Source: JAVVSR01 sp036654095 (GTDB lineage: Bacteria > Bacillota > Clostridia > Christensenellales > CAG-917). From it: DNA of 64,000 nt. A program made the position numbers and the translations under genes. Shown one piece after another: positions 32,414-42,412 of the stretch. Each line of letters opens with the position of its first letter. The stretch's first letter is position 1. The stretch is taken from contig JAVVSR010000001.1 of NCBI GenBank assembly GCA_036654095.1, positions 186,001 through 250,000 on the forward strand. The letters are read 5' to 3'. The notes below the pieces were generated by a model that was given only the letters and a program-made list of their open reading frames with translations, was not told the DNA's origin and made no database searches.

Positions 32414-34719
32414 TGGAAAAACCCGAGCTTTTAGCCCCTTGCGGTGATATAAACGCGCTTAATTGCGCTGTATTTAATGGCGCTGACGCCGTATATTTTG
32501 GCCTTCAATCGTTTAACGCGCGTATGAAGGCGGAAAATTTTAACGAAAGTAACATTGCCGAAACTGTTAAATTTTGTCACTTGTTTGGTGTGCGAGCTTA
32601 TATTACTGTAAATACTTCTATTAAAAATAACGAAATTGAAACACTAAAAGCTTTAATTTTATCGTGTAAAAATGCCAACGTTGATGCATTTATAATTTCT
32701 GACCTAGCCGTATTGGAAACAATTAAGGATATTGCTCCTCAAATACCCGTTCACGCAAGCACTCAATTAGGTATTTGCAATCTTGAAGGCGCAAAATTTA
32801 TTGAAAATCTTGGCATAACTCGAGTTGTTTTAGCGAGAGAAGTTAAAATTGAAGATATAATTGAAATTAAAAACAATACAAATTTAGAAATTGAGTATTT
32901 TATTCAAGGCGCGCTTTGTGTGGCTTTTTCAGGAAAGTGTTTGTTTTCGAGCATTGTTAATGGAAATAGTGGCAATCGTGGGCGTTGTTTACAACCGTGC
33001 CGACTTTTATACACCGAAAAGCAATCGGGAAATGATGGATATTTACTTTCAACTGCAGATTTATGTTTAGCGCGTCAGTTGTCTAAATTGAACGAAGCGG
33101 GAGTAACAAGCTTTAAAATTGAAGGTCGTCTACGCAAAGAAAGTTATGTTGCAACTACTACAAAAATATATCGAAAAATTATTGATAATGATTTTCTGGT
33201 AGAAAATAGCGATATTGAAACATTAAAATCGGCATATAATAGAGGCGATTTTTCATCGGGGTACGCGTTTGAAAAAGATACAAATAAAATTATGTCAACT
33301 AAAATACAGGGCAATATAGGTATCAAAGTTGGTGTAATAGAAGGGATATCTCAAGTTCGTGGCGAAAAACTTTGTAAAGTTTCAACTACATATGAACTTA
33401 ATATAAATGATGGATACAAAATTATTGGTCGTGATGGCTTTGAAGTTTCTGGTGGCAAAATACAAAATATCCAAAAATCTTCAAATGGATATTTAATAAA
33501 ACTTGATGAAGCAAACGTAGGCGATACTTTGCATATAACAGCTTCGCAAAACTTTATTGTTCCCAAAAATCGACTTCCACTAGACATCTTTTTTAGCGTA
33601 GACGAAAGCGGTTATGCTTCAATACTACTAACAAGCAAAGGTCAGCAGTCTTTTGTTAAGTCAAACAAAAGCTTTGAGCCAGCAAAGACAACCAGTTTAA
33701 CTGAAATTGACGCTAAGCGCGCTTTATCAAAAATTGGAAATACATATTTTGAAGTTAAAAATTGGGATTGTGAAATCTTATCTAGCGTTTTTGCGCCTGT
33801 ATCATTGCTTAACGAACTTCGTCGACAATCGATTGAACTTTTGGAAAACAATATACTTGAAAGCTATAATTTGACAAAAAAGTGTGCAAAATCAATAATT
33901 TTGCCTGAAAGTACTATGAAAAATGCCTTAAATCATAGTAGTGGCATAGCGGTTGAATTACAGGATATTGAACAGCTGTCTGATTACATTGTAAACAAGT
34001 CAGACTATATTATTTTTTATCCGTTTAATTTTACTGTTGATTATGTTAAAAAATTTATTGAGAAAGCGAAACAGTTTAACAAATTAGTTAAAATATTTTT
34101 AAAACTCACACCGAATGCTAGCGTTGATGATATGAAAATTTTTAGAGAAATCATATCGGAAAATCAAGATAATCTATTTGGATTATACGCTGAAAACGTT
34201 TATACAATACAGCTAGCTAAGGAATATAACCTACAAACATTTTTAGGAATTGGTTTAAATATTTTTAACAATATTTTACTTAAAAATTTGTGTGCAACAC
34301 CTTTCTATGTTGTTTCTGCCGAACTTAATTCAAAAGAAATTGCTAGTTTTGAAAATCCGTTTGTTTTTTCATATGGCTATTTGCCACTTATGAACTTATC
34401 GCATTGCGTTGAAAAACTTAATCACAATTTTTCTTCTTGTGGCAAGTGTTCATATACGGGCAAAATTACTTACGTTGACCGAAAAAATTATGAGTTTTGT
34501 TTATTTAGAAATAAAGTATCAAATTGCTATTTTACTTTATATAACTCAGTTAAGACGGATATTTCATCAAAATTTATCAATAACGCTTATAATTTTTATC
34601 TTAATATGATACAATGTAACGTGACCGAAGCAGAAACAGCGCTTAATGCGTTTATTAATAAAATACCGCTTAATAGCAATTCATTTACTTATGGTCACCT
34701 AATAAGAGGGGTTGAATAA
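32413..34719 (+). CDS. U32-family peptidase-like protein (RlhA/TrhP type)
   Basis: A 768-residue U32-family protein. The signature cysteine pattern is present near residues 170-200: GALCVAFSGKCLFSS followed by NRGRCLQPCR. A second C-terminal cysteine region (SSCGKCSYTG) lies near 680. Despite the peptidase name, E. coli members of this family (RlhA, TrhP) introduce hydroxyl groups into 23S rRNA or tRNA, so an RNA hydroxylation role is likely. Which RNA is modified cannot be told. The gene is joined by TAATG overlaps to pheT before and mutS2 after, so it belongs to the T-box-controlled operon. Confidence 0.85.
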   Translation: MEKPELLAPCGDINALNCAVFNGADAVYFGLQSFNARMKAENFNESNIAETVKFCHLFGVRAYITVNTSIKNNEIETLKALILSCKNANVDAFIISDLAVLETIKDIAPQIPVHASTQLGICNLEGAKFIENLGITRVVLAREVKIEDIIEIKNNTNLEIEYFIQGALCVAFSGKCLFSSIVNGNSGNRGRCLQPCRLLYTEKQSGNDGYLLSTADLCLARQLSKLNEAGVTSFKIEGRLRKESYVATTTKIYRKIIDNDFLVENSDIETLKSAYNRGDFSSGYAFEKDTNKIMSTKIQGNIGIKVGVIEGISQVRGEKLCKVSTTYELNINDGYKIIGRDGFEVSGGKIQNIQKSSNGYLIKLDEANVGDTLHITASQNFIVPKNRLPLDIFFSVDESGYASILLTSKGQQSFVKSNKSFEPAKTTSLTEIDAKRALSKIGNTYFEVKNWDCEILSSVFAPVSLLNELRRQSIELLENNILESYNLTKKCAKSIILPESTMKNALNHSSGIAVELQDIEQLSDYIVNKSDYIIFYPFNFTVDYVKKFIEKAKQFNKLVKIFLKLTPNASVDDMKIFREIISENQDNLFGLYAENVYTIQLAKEYNLQTFLGIGLNIFNNILLKNLCATPFYVVSAELNSKEIASFENPFVFSYGYLPLMNLSHCVEKLNHNFSSCGKCSYTGKITYVDRKNYEFCLFRNKVSNCYFTLYNSVKTDISSKFINNAYNFYLNMIQCNVTEAETALNAFINKIPLNSNSFTYGHLIRGVE

Positions 34720-37073
34720 TGGACTTAAAAGCTCTAAAAACACTTGAATTTTATAAGGTACTCGATATTTTAAAACAATTTGCGTCATCATCTAAAGCTC
34801 GTGAGAAAATTGAAAATATTGTACCTTCTGAAGATATTGTCACCGCGGAACGCTTGCTTGCCGAAACAGCGGAGGCTGACCGCGTTCTTTTTGAATTTGC
34901 TACCGACCCTAACTTTGCTGTTGACGATATTACACTTTCACTTGACCGAGCTAAAAAAATGTCCGTTCTCACTATGGGTGAATTGCTAAAAGTTTCGTGC
35001 GTTTTGCGTGTTGGTAGAGTTCTTAAACAAACTATTGCGCGAGTTCCTGAACTTTCAGTTATTACTGATTTTTCTAATGAGTTATTTACAAATCACGCTT
35101 TGGAAGAACGAATTGATAAATCTATTATCAGCGACAGCGAAATGAGCGACGACGCCTCGCCGGAACTTCGAGCATTGCGTGTGAAAATTCGTAGATGCAA
35201 TGATAATGTTAAAACTAAATTAAATAGTTATATTTCCGCTTCGCAATACCAAAAATATTTACAAGATAATTTGATTACAATGCGTAGCGATAGATACGTT
35301 ATTCCGGTTAAATCCGAATACAAAGGTCAAATTTCGGGGCTAGTTCACGACCAATCTTCGTCGGGCGCTACTTTGTATATTGAACCTATGGCTATTGTTG
35401 AATTAAATAATGAACTGAAACAGCTAATATTAAGTGAACAACTTGAAATTGAGCGTATCCTACGTGAACTCACCGCTGGAGTCGCTGCTGATGTAGTTGA
35501 AATATCGTCTAACTTTGAAATTATTACTAACCTTGACGTCATTTTTGCGCGCGCTAAACTTGCTCGAAAATTGCACGCATCTTGTCCAAAAATCAACTCT
35601 AAGGGTTACGTAAACATCATAAATGGTCGCCATCCGCTTATCGATAAGGATAAAGTTAAGCCAATTTCAATATATTTTGGACGAGATTTTGACATTATGT
35701 TAATAACAGGCCCGAATGCAGGCGGAAAAACGGTCACGCTAAAACTTGTTGGACTTTGTCAGCTTATGGGCTTATCGGGTATGTTTATTCCATCTTCAAG
35801 CGGAAGTGAAATTTCAATATTTGATAATATCTTTTGCGATATCGGCGACGAACAGTCTATTGAACAATCTTTGTCAACATTTTCGGGTCATATGACTAAT
35901 ATCATTTCGTTTATTGACCGAATTACCAACAATTCATTGCTCCTTTTGGACGAATTGGGCGCTGGTACCGACCCGTCAGAAGGCTCGGCGCTTGCTGTTG
36001 CGATTACAAAATATATCAAAAAAATTGGAAGCAAGGCTGTTATTACTTCACACTTTAACGATTTAAAAGAATTTGCTATTTCAACCAAACGTGTCGGAAG
36101 CGCATCTATGGATTTTAATATCAAAACTTTTGAACCAACTTATAGGCTTCTAATTGGCATTTCAGGCGCATCAAATGCTTTGCAAATTGCAAAACGTCTT
36201 GGCTTAAAAAGTGAAATTATCGAAGTCGCTGAAAGTTTTCTATCCGACGAAACTAAAAACTTTGAACGAGTTTTAATGTCTGCTGAAGTTGCGAGAAAGC
36301 AGGCGGAAGAATTAATTGAACAGTCTAAAACAAATAAATTACTCGCTGAAACTGAACTAAAAAATATTCAAATCGAATTGGCTAGACTTCGCGAAAACAA
36401 CGATAAGCTTAACGAACAAATTAGAAAAGAAACTAAAAAACTTATTGAACAAAGCGTCGATGAGGCAAATGATATTCTTGACGAGATGAAAGATTTATTG
36501 AAGCAGTCAGATATGGAGTCATTATTTGAAGCGCGTCGTTTGAAAAAAAAGCTTGAAAATATGTCGGCAAATTATTCTGAACCTGATGACATCGGCAAAA
36601 TGGACAATAGCCTTATTTATGATGATACTGCGATTGTTCCGGGCGATGAAATCTATATTAAAAGTTTAGATAAAGTTGGTAAAGTACTTTTTGTAGGGAA
36701 AAAAGATGAATATGAAGTGGCTTTAGGTAGTGTCAAAACCCAAATTAAAGCTATTGACTGCAAAAAAATTGTGACAATAAATAAAAAACCTCCACAGTTC
36801 AACGTTTCCAAAACTTTTTCAAATGCGTCGGCAAAAAGCGAACTAAATTTAATCGGCAAAAACGTTGACGAGGCTTTGTATGAACTCGACGAATATCTTT
36901 ACAATTCCGTATCTGGAAATTTAAGCGAAGTTCGTATTGTTCACGGTAAAGGTACGGGTATTTTGCGTCAGGCTGTGCAGAAGTTTCTAGCAAAACACTC
37001 TACTGTTTTAGAATTTCGCGATGGATTGTACGGCGAGGGCGATAGAGGCGTTACCATCGTTAAACTTAAATAA
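34719..37073 (+). CDS. mutS2: Endonuclease MutS2
   Basis: A MutS paralogue without the mismatch-recognition domain. In other bacteria it suppresses recombination or rescues collided ribosomes. The 784 residues show the core and clamp, Walker A GPNAGGKTVTLK near residue 331, Walker B LLLLDELGAGTDP near 405, and a long coiled coil at about 510-620. A C-terminal Smr domain carries VRIVHGKGTGILR near 745. Both the ATPase and Smr motifs look intact. The start overlaps the preceding stop by one base. Confidence 0.96.
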   Translation: MDLKALKTLEFYKVLDILKQFASSSKAREKIENIVPSEDIVTAERLLAETAEADRVLFEFATDPNFAVDDITLSLDRAKKMSVLTMGELLKVSCVLRVGRVLKQTIARVPELSVITDFSNELFTNHALEERIDKSIISDSEMSDDASPELRALRVKIRRCNDNVKTKLNSYISASQYQKYLQDNLITMRSDRYVIPVKSEYKGQISGLVHDQSSSGATLYIEPMAIVELNNELKQLILSEQLEIERILRELTAGVAADVVEISSNFEIITNLDVIFARAKLARKLHASCPKINSKGYVNIINGRHPLIDKDKVKPISIYFGRDFDIMLITGPNAGGKTVTLKLVGLCQLMGLSGMFIPSSSGSEISIFDNIFCDIGDEQSIEQSLSTFSGHMTNIISFIDRITNNSLLLLDELGAGTDPSEGSALAVAITKYIKKIGSKAVITSHFNDLKEFAISTKRVGSASMDFNIKTFEPTYRLLIGISGASNALQIAKRLGLKSEIIEVAESFLSDETKNFERVLMSAEVARKQAEELIEQSKTNKLLAETELKNIQIELARLRENNDKLNEQIRKETKKLIEQSVDEANDILDEMKDLLKQSDMESLFEARRLKKKLENMSANYSEPDDIGKMDNSLIYDDTAIVPGDEIYIKSLDKVGKVLFVGKKDEYEVALGSVKTQIKAIDCKKIVTINKKPPQFNVSKTFSNASAKSELNLIGKNVDEALYELDEYLYNSVSGNLSEVRIVHGKGTGILRQAVQKFLAKHSTVLEFRDGLYGEGDRGVTIVKLK

Positions 37074-37074
37074 T

Positions 37075-37572
37075 ATGCTACCAAACTATTTTGTGCAAAC
37101 TGAATTTAATGACAGCGAAAATGAACGCAAAATTGTAAAAAAACTTTTACTTTCGTCGTATATTATAAAAGTTTTATCGCTAACTTTTTTATTTTTGCTT
37201 TTTAAAAGTTCCTGGTTTTTAATTGGATTTGTTTTAACATATTCAATAGGTATTGCATTTCGTCAAAGCGTATTACAACGTATTGCGCGTTTTGAATATT
37301 TTTACGTAAATGGACATTTAAAAATATCTAACGTTACTAATTTTGATAAGGTTAGTTTACTTGCTGATATCAACGTTTCAGACATAATTAACTTTGATAA
37401 AACTTCTACAAAAAACTGCGCCGAAGAAATTGTCGCCGCAACCGACAGCGAAACATACTGCAAGATTACCTATAAAGATGGCGAAAAAACAAAAAACTTA
37501 TTGTTTTTACCTAGCAAATATTTGCTATCTTTAATAAAATATAAATGGAAAAATGAAAATGATTTATCTTGA
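37075..37572 (+). CDS. Small membrane protein of unknown function
   Basis: A 165-residue protein that I cannot assign to a family. Two hydrophobic segments (about residues 28-46 and 48-62) are followed by a soluble part of about 100 residues containing a lone cysteine pair region (KNCAEEIVAATDSETYCKI). The ATG at 37075 lies one base after the mutS2 stop and has no clear binding site, so translation is probably coupled. It overlaps the next gene's start. It may assist the thiolation genes that follow, but only its position suggests that. Confidence 0.75.
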   Translation: MLPNYFVQTEFNDSENERKIVKKLLLSSYIIKVLSLTFLFLLFKSSWFLIGFVLTYSIGIAFRQSVLQRIARFEYFYVNGHLKISNVTNFDKVSLLADINVSDIINFDKTSTKNCAEEIVAATDSETYCKITYKDGEKTKNLLFLPSKYLLSLIKYKWKNENDLS

Positions 37573-38692
37573 TAATGCTGCAACAACAAAAATGGACGAA
37601 ATGTGTATTAATTCCTTTATTAAATATGGAATTGAAAACTTTTATAATCCTTCATCGCTTTATCAGCCATCGGTAGAAGTATCGCGGGCAATCAAAGAAG
37701 CAAGGGAAGGCCTGTTATCTTTATTAAGAGGCGTTGGCGGCGAGCTTATTTTTACCGCGAGTGGCACTGAAGCCGACAATATGGCTGTTTTTGGTACAAG
37801 AAAAACAAAAAATTCACGTATAATAATATCAGCAGGCGAACATCAAGCTGTAAATAATCCTGCGCTTGAGCTTAAACAACGCGGATTTCAAGTGGATTTT
37901 GCGCCACTAAATAATGACGGAAGTTTAAATATTTTGGAATTCACTAAATTACTTTCAGATGATGTTTCATTTATTTCAATTATGCACGTTAATAATGAAA
38001 CTGGCGCTGTTAATGATTTGCAACAAATTTCAAAATTAATTAGACGCCTTTCTCCAAATGCAATTTTTCATTCTGATGGCGTTCAGGCATTAGGTAAGGT
38101 TAATATTAATTTAAAAGCGCTAGATGTTGATTTATATTCAGTAAGCGCGCACAAAATTCACGCGCCAAAAGGTATTGGCGCGCTATATATTAAAGACGGC
38201 ATTCGAGTAAGTCCAATAATTTTTGGTGGCGGTCAGGAAAAAGGCTTAAGAAGCGCAACCGAAAATGTTGCATCTATTGATGCCTTTTATCAAGTCGCTA
38301 AAAAAGTTCTTGGTAACATTGACGAAATGATTTTATACAAAAAATCGCTGTTAGAACACTTAAGGAAACGCATATCATTAGAATTACCATCTGCAAAAAT
38401 CATTTCGCCCGAATGTTCGCCGCATATTTTAATGATTGCACTTGAAAACATACGTGGCGAAGTTATGATGCATTCACTTGAGGAATTTGGGATTTTAACG
38501 GGAATTGGAAGCGCATGTTCATCAAAAAAGGGCATAAGTCGTTTTAAAACATTATTTAATTTGGATAAAACTCATGAAGAAGGTATTTTAAGAATTAGTA
38601 TTGATACCGAAAATACGTTTGATGAGCTTGATTTTTTTGTAGATAGATTAAAGATTGTTTCAAATAAACTAACAAGTTTTAAACGAATATAA
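37553..38692 (+). CDS. Cysteine desulfurase (NifS/IscS family), partner of ThiI
   Basis: A PLP-dependent enzyme that strips sulfur from cysteine onto its own active-site cysteine. The 379 residues begin with MIYLDNAATTK. The PLP lysine lies in SVSAHKIHAPKG near residue 202, and the catalytic cysteine in GIGSACSSKKG near 322. The gene directly precedes thiI, as nifZ does in Bacillus, where the pair makes 4-thiouridine at tRNA position 8; that is the likely role here. The start could be 37553 or the ATG at 37559, which would give the usual first residues. Confidence 0.92.
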   Translation: MKMIYLDNAATTKMDEMCINSFIKYGIENFYNPSSLYQPSVEVSRAIKEAREGLLSLLRGVGGELIFTASGTEADNMAVFGTRKTKNSRIIISAGEHQAVNNPALELKQRGFQVDFAPLNNDGSLNILEFTKLLSDDVSFISIMHVNNETGAVNDLQQISKLIRRLSPNAIFHSDGVQALGKVNINLKALDVDLYSVSAHKIHAPKGIGALYIKDGIRVSPIIFGGGQEKGLRSATENVASIDAFYQVAKKVLGNIDEMILYKKSLLEHLRKRISLELPSAKIISPECSPHILMIALENIRGEVMMHSLEEFGILTGIGSACSSKKGISRFKTLFNLDKTHEEGILRISIDTENTFDELDFFVDRLKIVSNKLTSFKRI

Positions 38693-38723
38693 TTAGCTAC
38701 AACAAATACACTTGAGAGGATAT

Positions 38724-39881
38724 ATGGAAAAAATAATATTAATTCGTTATGGCGAAATATTTTTAAAAGGAAATAACCGCCGCTATTTTGAAGATTGCTT
38801 GATTAAAAACATAAAGCATTCATTGTTACGCTTTAAATATGTTTTTAGCAAATCGCAAGGCAGATATATCGTCGAAAATTATGACGAAAACGATGAAAAC
38901 GAAATTGTTGATGCATTGTTAAAAGTATTTGGGATACATTCAATTAGTTTAGCTGAAAAAATTGATACAAACTTAGATAAAATTAAACAAAGCGCTCTTT
39001 TAATTTGTCCCGATGAAGCAACAAAGTTTAGGGTTACTGTTAGGCGCGCAGATAAAAAAATTCAAATATCAAGCACCGAAATAGCGGCAGATATTGGAGA
39101 ATATATTATTGAACGTAAAAATAATATGACCGTAGATTTATTTAAATATGACCTAGATATTAATATTGATATTCGCGAAAATGGATATACATATTTGTTT
39201 ACAAAAAAATTATTAGGTTTAGAAGGTATGCCTGTTGGTTGCAGCGGAAAGGGCTTATTGTTGCTTTCAGGTGGAATTGACAGCCCGGTAGCAGGGTTTA
39301 TGATGTCAAAAAGAGGCCTATCATTAGAGGCTATACATTTTCACAGTATGCCTTATACAAGCGAAATGGCTAAAGAAAAAGTTGTTAATTTGGCAAAAAT
39401 AATAAGCGCCTACACTGGTAATATTAAGTTATATATGGTTCCATTTACTGAGATACAGGAAGCTATACACACAAAGTGTCCTTCGGAATTTATGATAACA
39501 ATAATGCGACGCATAATGATGCGGATATCTGAACGTGTTGCGACGGCAAACGCGTGTGGATGTATAATCTCGGGCGAAAGTTTGGGACAGGTCGCTAGTC
39601 AAACCTTAACAAGTATTCAAGTTACAAACAGTGTAATTGAGAAGTTGCCGGTATTTAGACCATTAATTGGTATGGATAAATGCGAAATTATTGATATTTC
39701 TAAAAAAATCAACACATTTGAAACAAGTATTTTGCCATATGAGGATTGTTGTACGATATTTTTACCCAAAAATCCCGCGACAAAACCTAAACTAGAAACA
39801 GTAGTCAAGGCTGAAAAGTTTTTATTAGCAGACGAACTTATTGAAAAAGCACTAGCAAATATTGAAATAGTCAACATATAA
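38724..39881 (+). CDS. thiI: tRNA 4-thiouridine synthase ThiI
   Basis: ThiI adenylates uridine 8 of tRNA and replaces its oxygen with sulfur. The 385 residues contain an N-terminal ferredoxin-like and THUMP region, then the PP-loop ATPase with LLLSGGIDSPVAG near residue 182. The conserved C-terminal EDCCTIFLPKNP sequence follows. The rhodanese domain of the E. coli protein is missing, as is normal in Firmicutes. The start ATG 38724 has GAGAGGA upstream rather than the TTG at 38712. It is the last gene of the long pheS-thiI run and is followed by a terminator. Confidence 0.95.
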   Translation: MEKIILIRYGEIFLKGNNRRYFEDCLIKNIKHSLLRFKYVFSKSQGRYIVENYDENDENEIVDALLKVFGIHSISLAEKIDTNLDKIKQSALLICPDEATKFRVTVRRADKKIQISSTEIAADIGEYIIERKNNMTVDLFKYDLDINIDIRENGYTYLFTKKLLGLEGMPVGCSGKGLLLLSGGIDSPVAGFMMSKRGLSLEAIHFHSMPYTSEMAKEKVVNLAKIISAYTGNIKLYMVPFTEIQEAIHTKCPSEFMITIMRRIMMRISERVATANACGCIISGESLGQVASQTLTSIQVTNSVIEKLPVFRPLIGMDKCEIIDISKKINTFETSILPYEDCCTIFLPKNPATKPKLETVVKAEKFLLADELIEKALANIEIVNI

Positions 39882-39898
39882 AACAAAAAGTATTCTAA

Positions 39899-39942
39899 AA
39901 AACAGTGATTTGCATAGTACTATAAGCAAATCACTGTTTTTT
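39899..39942. terminator. Bidirectional terminator between thiI and the convergent penicillin-binding protein gene
   Basis: A 14-15-bp stem (AACAGTGATTTGC with GCAAATCACTGTT plus A-T pairs) with a 12-base loop and T runs on both strands. Confidence 0.92.
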
Positions 39943-39997
39943 TATTTGTAATATTTAAATTATAAATATAACTTATTGATTATGTTTTAATGGCGAT

Positions 39998-42304
39998 TTA
40001 TTCAAACAGTTTATCAAACTCATTATCGTCATCGATATTGTCAAAATAATTGAAGTCATTTTTTATGAAGATAATATCCGATATAGCTGTTTTTCCTTCA
40101 ATTTTTTCATTAAATTGGTTGTAAAAATAAGGTTTTATATAATACTCGACGTATGTGTTGTATGGAACACTGTCATCAAAGTATTCAAATTTGCCCGTAT
40201 TTTTGGATATATCAATTATTTTTTTTAACTCACGACCGTCAAATCGACTAATTTCATAATTTAAATAATCCGCGCCACAAAATCTTATTTCAGCAATATT
40301 GTTATTGTTTACTAAAACATTTACTCCCTCTACGGTGAAATCTTCAAAATATTTTGACGTTTCAGTTGGATAATTTCTATTTGTAAACAACTCGGTTGAA
40401 ATATATTCTATCGGTGTGTTTATTGAGGCTAAAAGTAACTCTTGCTTTTTTAGCTGCGCATATTTATCAATTTGCATATGAGAAATATTTTCAGGCATTT
40501 CAAATGGTTTAGGTATATCATTTTGATACAATTTGTTTAAAATATTTTTCATTGATAATGTTATATATGCGCCACCCGTTTCAGATAAGGGCATATCAAA
40601 ATCAGACTTTCCGCTTGAATTTCCGTGCCATACCAACATTGTATTTTTTGTAGTATACGCCAAGTTGTACGCATCGGTATTAGAGGACTTTCCGCCAACT
40701 GTTCCAGTTTTTGATGCAATTTCAAAATTGCAACCACTTAAACCTCTCGCAGTTCCGCTTTTTGCCGTTTCCATTAATATATCGGTTAAAATGTAACAGT
40801 TATCCTTGCTAATGACGCGCGTCCGTAAACCCGAATTGTAAAAAATTAAATTACCATTTTTATCCGTTATGCTTTCAATGAATGTGGGTTTTTTATATTC
40901 TCCGCCATTTGCTAGCATTGTATAACCGCCTAGCAAGTCAATAAAATTTAAGCCATTACTGAAATTCCCTAATGCTAATGTCAAATTATTGTCATTTTCA
41001 GATAAGTTTATTTCAAGTTTATTTGCAAAATTTGAAATTTTATCAAAACCAACCGCGTTAAACGTTTTTACTGCCGATACATTTGATGACTTTTTAATTG
41101 CAGTGCGCACATCTATCCAACCCAAATATTCGCTGTTATAATTTTCAGGAATGTATCCATTAAAATTTGTTTTTTCATCTAAAATCGGCGTTGCTCCTGT
41201 TATTAAATTTAGTTCAAAAGCGGGCGCATATACCAAAATAGGTTTAACCGTCGAGCCAATAGGGCGCTTAAACTCAAAAACTTGTCGCTTAATTGTTGAA
41301 TAATATCCCGTAACTCCACAGCTTTCATTGTCAACAACCATAGAAATACCTTCAAGTTGCTTGCTTTTAGAGTTTTGAGCATAGTATTCTTTATTAGAAA
41401 TTACATCAAAAAGCGATTGTTGCGTACTATTATCATAATATGTTTTAATTGTGTAACCGTTTATTAATAATGTTTGAGGCGATATATTTAAAATTTTTGC
41501 CGCTTCATATATTGTTGAAATCAAATAACTTTTATTGTGAGTTTCCGCATTTGTTGTCGGATTAAGAATTATTGGCACAACTAATTCGGCGTCACGTTCA
41601 GCTTCAGTAATATATCCTTGTTCAAACATAAGTTTAAGCACAAGATTTCTTCTACTAGTTGCATTTTCGATGTTTGCCAACGGCGAGTATTTTGACGGAT
41701 TTTTAAGCACCGAAACTAATGTTGCGCATTCGCCAATAGTTAGACTTTCAATTTCTTTGTTAAAATAGGCGCGAGAAGCTGCATTTACTCCATAAATACC
41801 ATTTCCAAAATAAACAACGTTTAAATACATCGCTAAAATTTCATTTTTAGAATAATTTTTTTCAAGTTGAGTAGCTAATTTAATTTCTTTAAGCTTTCGG
41901 TCTATGGTTTTTGCGTTGCTCAAATGAGTGTTTTTTATTAATTGCTGCGAAATCGTTGAACCCCCTTCAACATAATCACCGCTTTTAATATTACTTTTTA
42001 ACGCGCCAATAATTCGTATATAATCAATGCCACTGTGCTTATAAAAACGTTTATCCTCAAGGGCAATAAAGGCGTGCTTTAAATTGTCGGGTATTTCATC
42101 AGGCGAAACAAAACTTAAATCAAAGCTTTCTATTTTTTCGGAATTTTTATCTAAAAAAATAGAAGTTGACGAATTTGTTGGCAAAAGTTCAACATTTAAA
42201 TTTGTTTTTGCGGTTGCCGACTTATAAACAATTATACCGATTATTGCTCCGCTTATTACTAATACTAGTATGATTATTAATACAATTTTAAATAATTTTT
42301 TCAT
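39998..42304 (-). CDS. Class A penicillin-binding protein (transglycosylase/transpeptidase)
   Basis: A bifunctional peptidoglycan synthase outside the membrane, anchored by one N-terminal helix (residues 5-27). The glycosyltransferase 51 domain shows EDKRFYKHSGID near residue 83 and EGGSTISQQLIKN near 113. The transpeptidase has the active serine in GSTVKP near 350, SSN near 402 and SKTGT near 530. A C-terminal region of about 130 residues looks like a beta-sandwich of the fibronectin type. It is alone on the minus strand between two plus-strand operons. No good ribosome binding site precedes the ATG, which is odd for this genome. Confidence 0.95.
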   Translation of the reverse strand: MKKLFKIVLIIILVLVISGAIIGIIVYKSATAKTNLNVELLPTNSSTSIFLDKNSEKIESFDLSFVSPDEIPDNLKHAFIALEDKRFYKHSGIDYIRIIGALKSNIKSGDYVEGGSTISQQLIKNTHLSNAKTIDRKLKEIKLATQLEKNYSKNEILAMYLNVVYFGNGIYGVNAASRAYFNKEIESLTIGECATLVSVLKNPSKYSPLANIENATSRRNLVLKLMFEQGYITEAERDAELVVPIILNPTTNAETHNKSYLISTIYEAAKILNISPQTLLINGYTIKTYYDNSTQQSLFDVISNKEYYAQNSKSKQLEGISMVVDNESCGVTGYYSTIKRQVFEFKRPIGSTVKPILVYAPAFELNLITGATPILDEKTNFNGYIPENYNSEYLGWIDVRTAIKKSSNVSAVKTFNAVGFDKISNFANKLEINLSENDNNLTLALGNFSNGLNFIDLLGGYTMLANGGEYKKPTFIESITDKNGNLIFYNSGLRTRVISKDNCYILTDILMETAKSGTARGLSGCNFEIASKTGTVGGKSSNTDAYNLAYTTKNTMLVWHGNSSGKSDFDMPLSETGGAYITLSMKNILNKLYQNDIPKPFEMPENISHMQIDKYAQLKKQELLLASINTPIEYISTELFTNRNYPTETSKYFEDFTVEGVNVLVNNNNIAEIRFCGADYLNYEISRFDGRELKKIIDISKNTGKFEYFDDSVPYNTYVEYYIKPYFYNQFNEKIEGKTAISDIIFIKNDFNYFDNIDDDNEFDKLFE

Positions 42305-42361
42305 AATTATTAGATAGTGTTTGGATATTTAAAAAATATATGTTACCTTTGTCATATTTTC

Positions 42362-42390
42362 TTGCGAAACTTAAATTTTTTATGTATAAT
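42362..42390 (+). promoter_or_regulatory. SigA-type promoter for the miaB-mutSL-miaA operon
   Basis: TTGCGA, a 17-base spacer and TATAAT. The predicted start lies just before the miaB ribosome binding site. Confidence 0.8.
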
Positions 42391-42412
42391 AGTACTCATA
42401 CATAGGAGCAAA

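Noticed and set aside
42317..42412. N-terminal extension of MiaB from an upstream GTG
   Set aside because: It would contain the promoter, has an atypical hydrophobic cysteine-rich sequence, and a good ribosome binding site precedes the ATG at 42413.
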